DNA of 64,000 nucleotides from the NCBI GenBank assembly GCA_949317995.1, contig OX439044.1:14326141-14390140 (forward strand). Direction: 5' to 3'. The notes below the pieces were generated by a model. It worked only from the letters and a program-made list of their open reading frames with translations, was not told the origin of the DNA and made no database searches. The position numbers and the translations under genes were made by a program. Position 1 is the stretch's first letter. Every line of letters starts with the position of its first letter. The stretch is from Acholoe squamosa. Its lineage: Eukaryota > Annelida > Polychaeta > Phyllodocida > Polynoidae. Shown here in pieces: positions 62,441-64,000 of the stretch.

Positions 62441-62786
62441 GTACACGCCCATGGTGTCGACTGACTCATAATCATTGATAACCACTGACAATGGCCACGC
62501 CAGGCTAGCCTCCGTCAACTGCCACTGTGGGGTAGCTTATATTATTACATGATTTCTTTGACTTAGGCCTAAAAAAAAGAGCCGTATGTGTTTCCGGTAA
62601 CATGGTAAAAAAGGTTGAGGTCAGTAGGTCGGATTTTTTTTTTTTATTATCAAAATTCTGAGGTTGGCCCCTTTGGGCTGAGGTCGGTCAGGTGACCAGA
62701 AAAAAACCCTTTTTTTGTGGCCCTATCGTGCTTTTCCTGGATTTATGGGCCAATATTGGCCTATACATCTGACTCGTCACCTTTTA
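62441..62786. other. no gene seen
   Basis: Intergenic with A and T runs; nothing supportable. Confidence 0.4.
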
Positions 62787-63040
62787 GGGAGTGGTCATTA
62801 TTTATCAACAGGGGGCGGGTGGTGGGTTTCTGCATGGACACGCGAAATTTTTTTACACCCCCCCTTCGACGACAGTCAAAATCTTTTGCGCCCCCCCCCA
62901 AACTCCAATTCTTTTAGCCCCCCTCCTCAAGAGGGGTCAAAATTTTATTAGCCCCCCCTCGGGAGGGGTCTGAAATTTTTACGCCCCCCCCCCTCAAACC
63001 CACCATCCCCCCCCCCCTGTTGATAAATAATGACCACTCC
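62787..63040. mobile_element. complete MITE, GGGAGTGGTCATTA ends (second full copy)
   Basis: Left GGGAGTGGTCATTATTTATC, right GATAAATAATGACCACTCC, flanked by TTTA on both sides. Interior C-rich blocks match the copy at 45138. Confidence 0.8.
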
Positions 63041-63660
63041 TTTAGCCATTGATTACTCACTTAATATCTGCACATGCACATTGCAGTGTGTGCAGTGTAT
63101 CACGAGTAGGCCCACGTGACTACTACCCGTCTTCCCTAAAAAGGGTCTACTTTCAGGTAAATGTCCCTAAAGCAAGGGTTAACTTTCAGCAAACCTCCCC
63201 CGGGCATTTTTGAGCAAAAACCCTTAAGTGTCACTTTTCAAGAAAATCCCCCTGAGAATGGATGTCAGTACCCTGTGACGTCACTCTGGGTTAGGTTCCG
63301 ACTAGTGTATGATGTCAGAGGCACACCCATGTCAGAAAAATAATAATCAAGTGCCTCTCCCCTCTCCCCCGCCCGCAGGGTTGAGCCTTCCTTTCATCAG
63401 GGTGTATCCCCCCCCCCTTCCCTCTCTGCACCGTGACCTGTGGAACTTACACACCGGTGTAATTGAAAATTGTGAATAGTGCAAGGGCACTAAGATAAAT
63501 TGCTCAAAACTGATGCGGTTTTGAACATGCTGAATCCATTTCTCTGTGGAAACATCATTTTTTTTAAATCTACTTTGAAAAGAAAATGTAAACAATTCAG
63601 GTCAAATTACATTAAAATTCATTGAGGATTTGATGGGTTGGGAAATAAATGGAAGAGCTG
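63041..63660. other. no gene seen
   Basis: Intergenic; C run near 63405. Nothing supportable. Confidence 0.4.
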
Positions 63661-63851
63661 CCAGCTGTATTTGCTATGTATAGACCTTGATTACAAGGTG
63701 AGGGGTGACTTTGCCAAAGTCACCCCTCACCTCCGTAATCAAGGTCTACTCTATGGGAAATAGAGCTGGCAAAGGGCAGCACCACTCCTTTACTCTGTCT
63801 CACCCTTCTATAATTATGGATAACACCTACATAGACTCAACCTTAACCAGA
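63650..63851. mobile_element. second foldback element of the 62168 family (left end missing)
   Basis: The right arm GGATAACACCTACATAGACT matches the left arm of the first copy in inverted form. The core 63681-63748 is a hairpin with about 33-bp arms (TAGACCTTGATTAC / GTAATCAAGGTCTA and GTGAGGGGTGACTTTG / CAAAGTCACCCCTCAC). Confidence 0.75.
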
Positions 63852-64000
63852 ACACGGCTGTGAGGGACCCACTCCCTAATATAATTTCTATAGTTTCCAT
63901 GTGTGGGTAAAGTCAAGAAAACCCATACTCTTAATAATGAGGGGTGTAAATTATAGATAGGGCCCAAAAAGTGGCGCTTATCCTCACCTAGAGTCGTTTT

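Noticed and set aside
62715-62973. Overlapping plus-strand ORFs
   Set aside because: They lie within a MITE and its C runs in several frames; not coding.

Overview
This is eukaryotic DNA, almost certainly from an invertebrate animal. It has almost no host genes and consists largely of layered transposable elements: two families of Ty3/gypsy-type LTR retrotransposons, another LTR element, a tRNA-carrying TRIM-like element, Jockey/CR1-type non-LTR elements, tyrosine-recombinase (DIRS/Ngaro-type) retrotransposons, at least eight short inverted-repeat (MITE/foldback) elements and several minisatellites. The only convincing host gene piece is the terminal exon of a C2H2 zinc-finger gene (25979-27694, minus strand); a decayed relative lies at about 46.4-47.2 kb. 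I cannot name the species.

Layout. 1-5836: 3' part of Ty3/gypsy element 'G1', copy a (plus strand; ORF3, 3' UTR, 3' LTR). 6.2-8.2 kb: decayed non-LTR element. 8.6-9.7 kb: two inverted-repeat elements, one with a central 86-bp minisatellite. 9989-24925: a three-level nest. A non-LTR element 'N' is split by LTR element 'L' (10128-23127, target duplication CTTG), which is itself split by a composite element (13101-19497, target duplication AACC). 25.0-29.5 kb: zinc-finger exon and minisatellites. 29551-43028: complete G1 copy b (minus strand; identical 418-bp LTRs, gag, pol, ORF3). 43-50 kb: inverted-repeat elements and the zinc-finger relic. 50.7-60.1 kb: two head-to-tail copies of a dead DIRS/Ngaro-like element. 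60.1-64 kb: inverted-repeat elements, hairpins and minisatellites.

The most unusual system is the composite at 13101-19497. Its 252-bp terminal repeats each contain a complete tRNA-like unit on the minus strand (cloverleaf, A box, B box, T4 terminator). The primer-binding site next to them is complementary over 14 nt to the 3' end of that same tRNA plus CCA. Polypurine tract, primer site and tRNA are all on the minus strand, yet the 5.7-kb cargo (gag-less pol plus truncated ORF3 of a second gypsy family, 'G2') is on the plus strand. A TRIM-like element therefore appears to have captured foreign retrotransposon sequence in antisense and then moved as one unit.

The second notable system is ORF3 of G1 and G2: a large protein in the env position with no signal peptide or membrane segment. 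In G1 it has a cysteine/histidine-rich finger region, basic tracts and a C-terminal coiled coil. G1b is nearly intact; pol carries one in-frame TGA.
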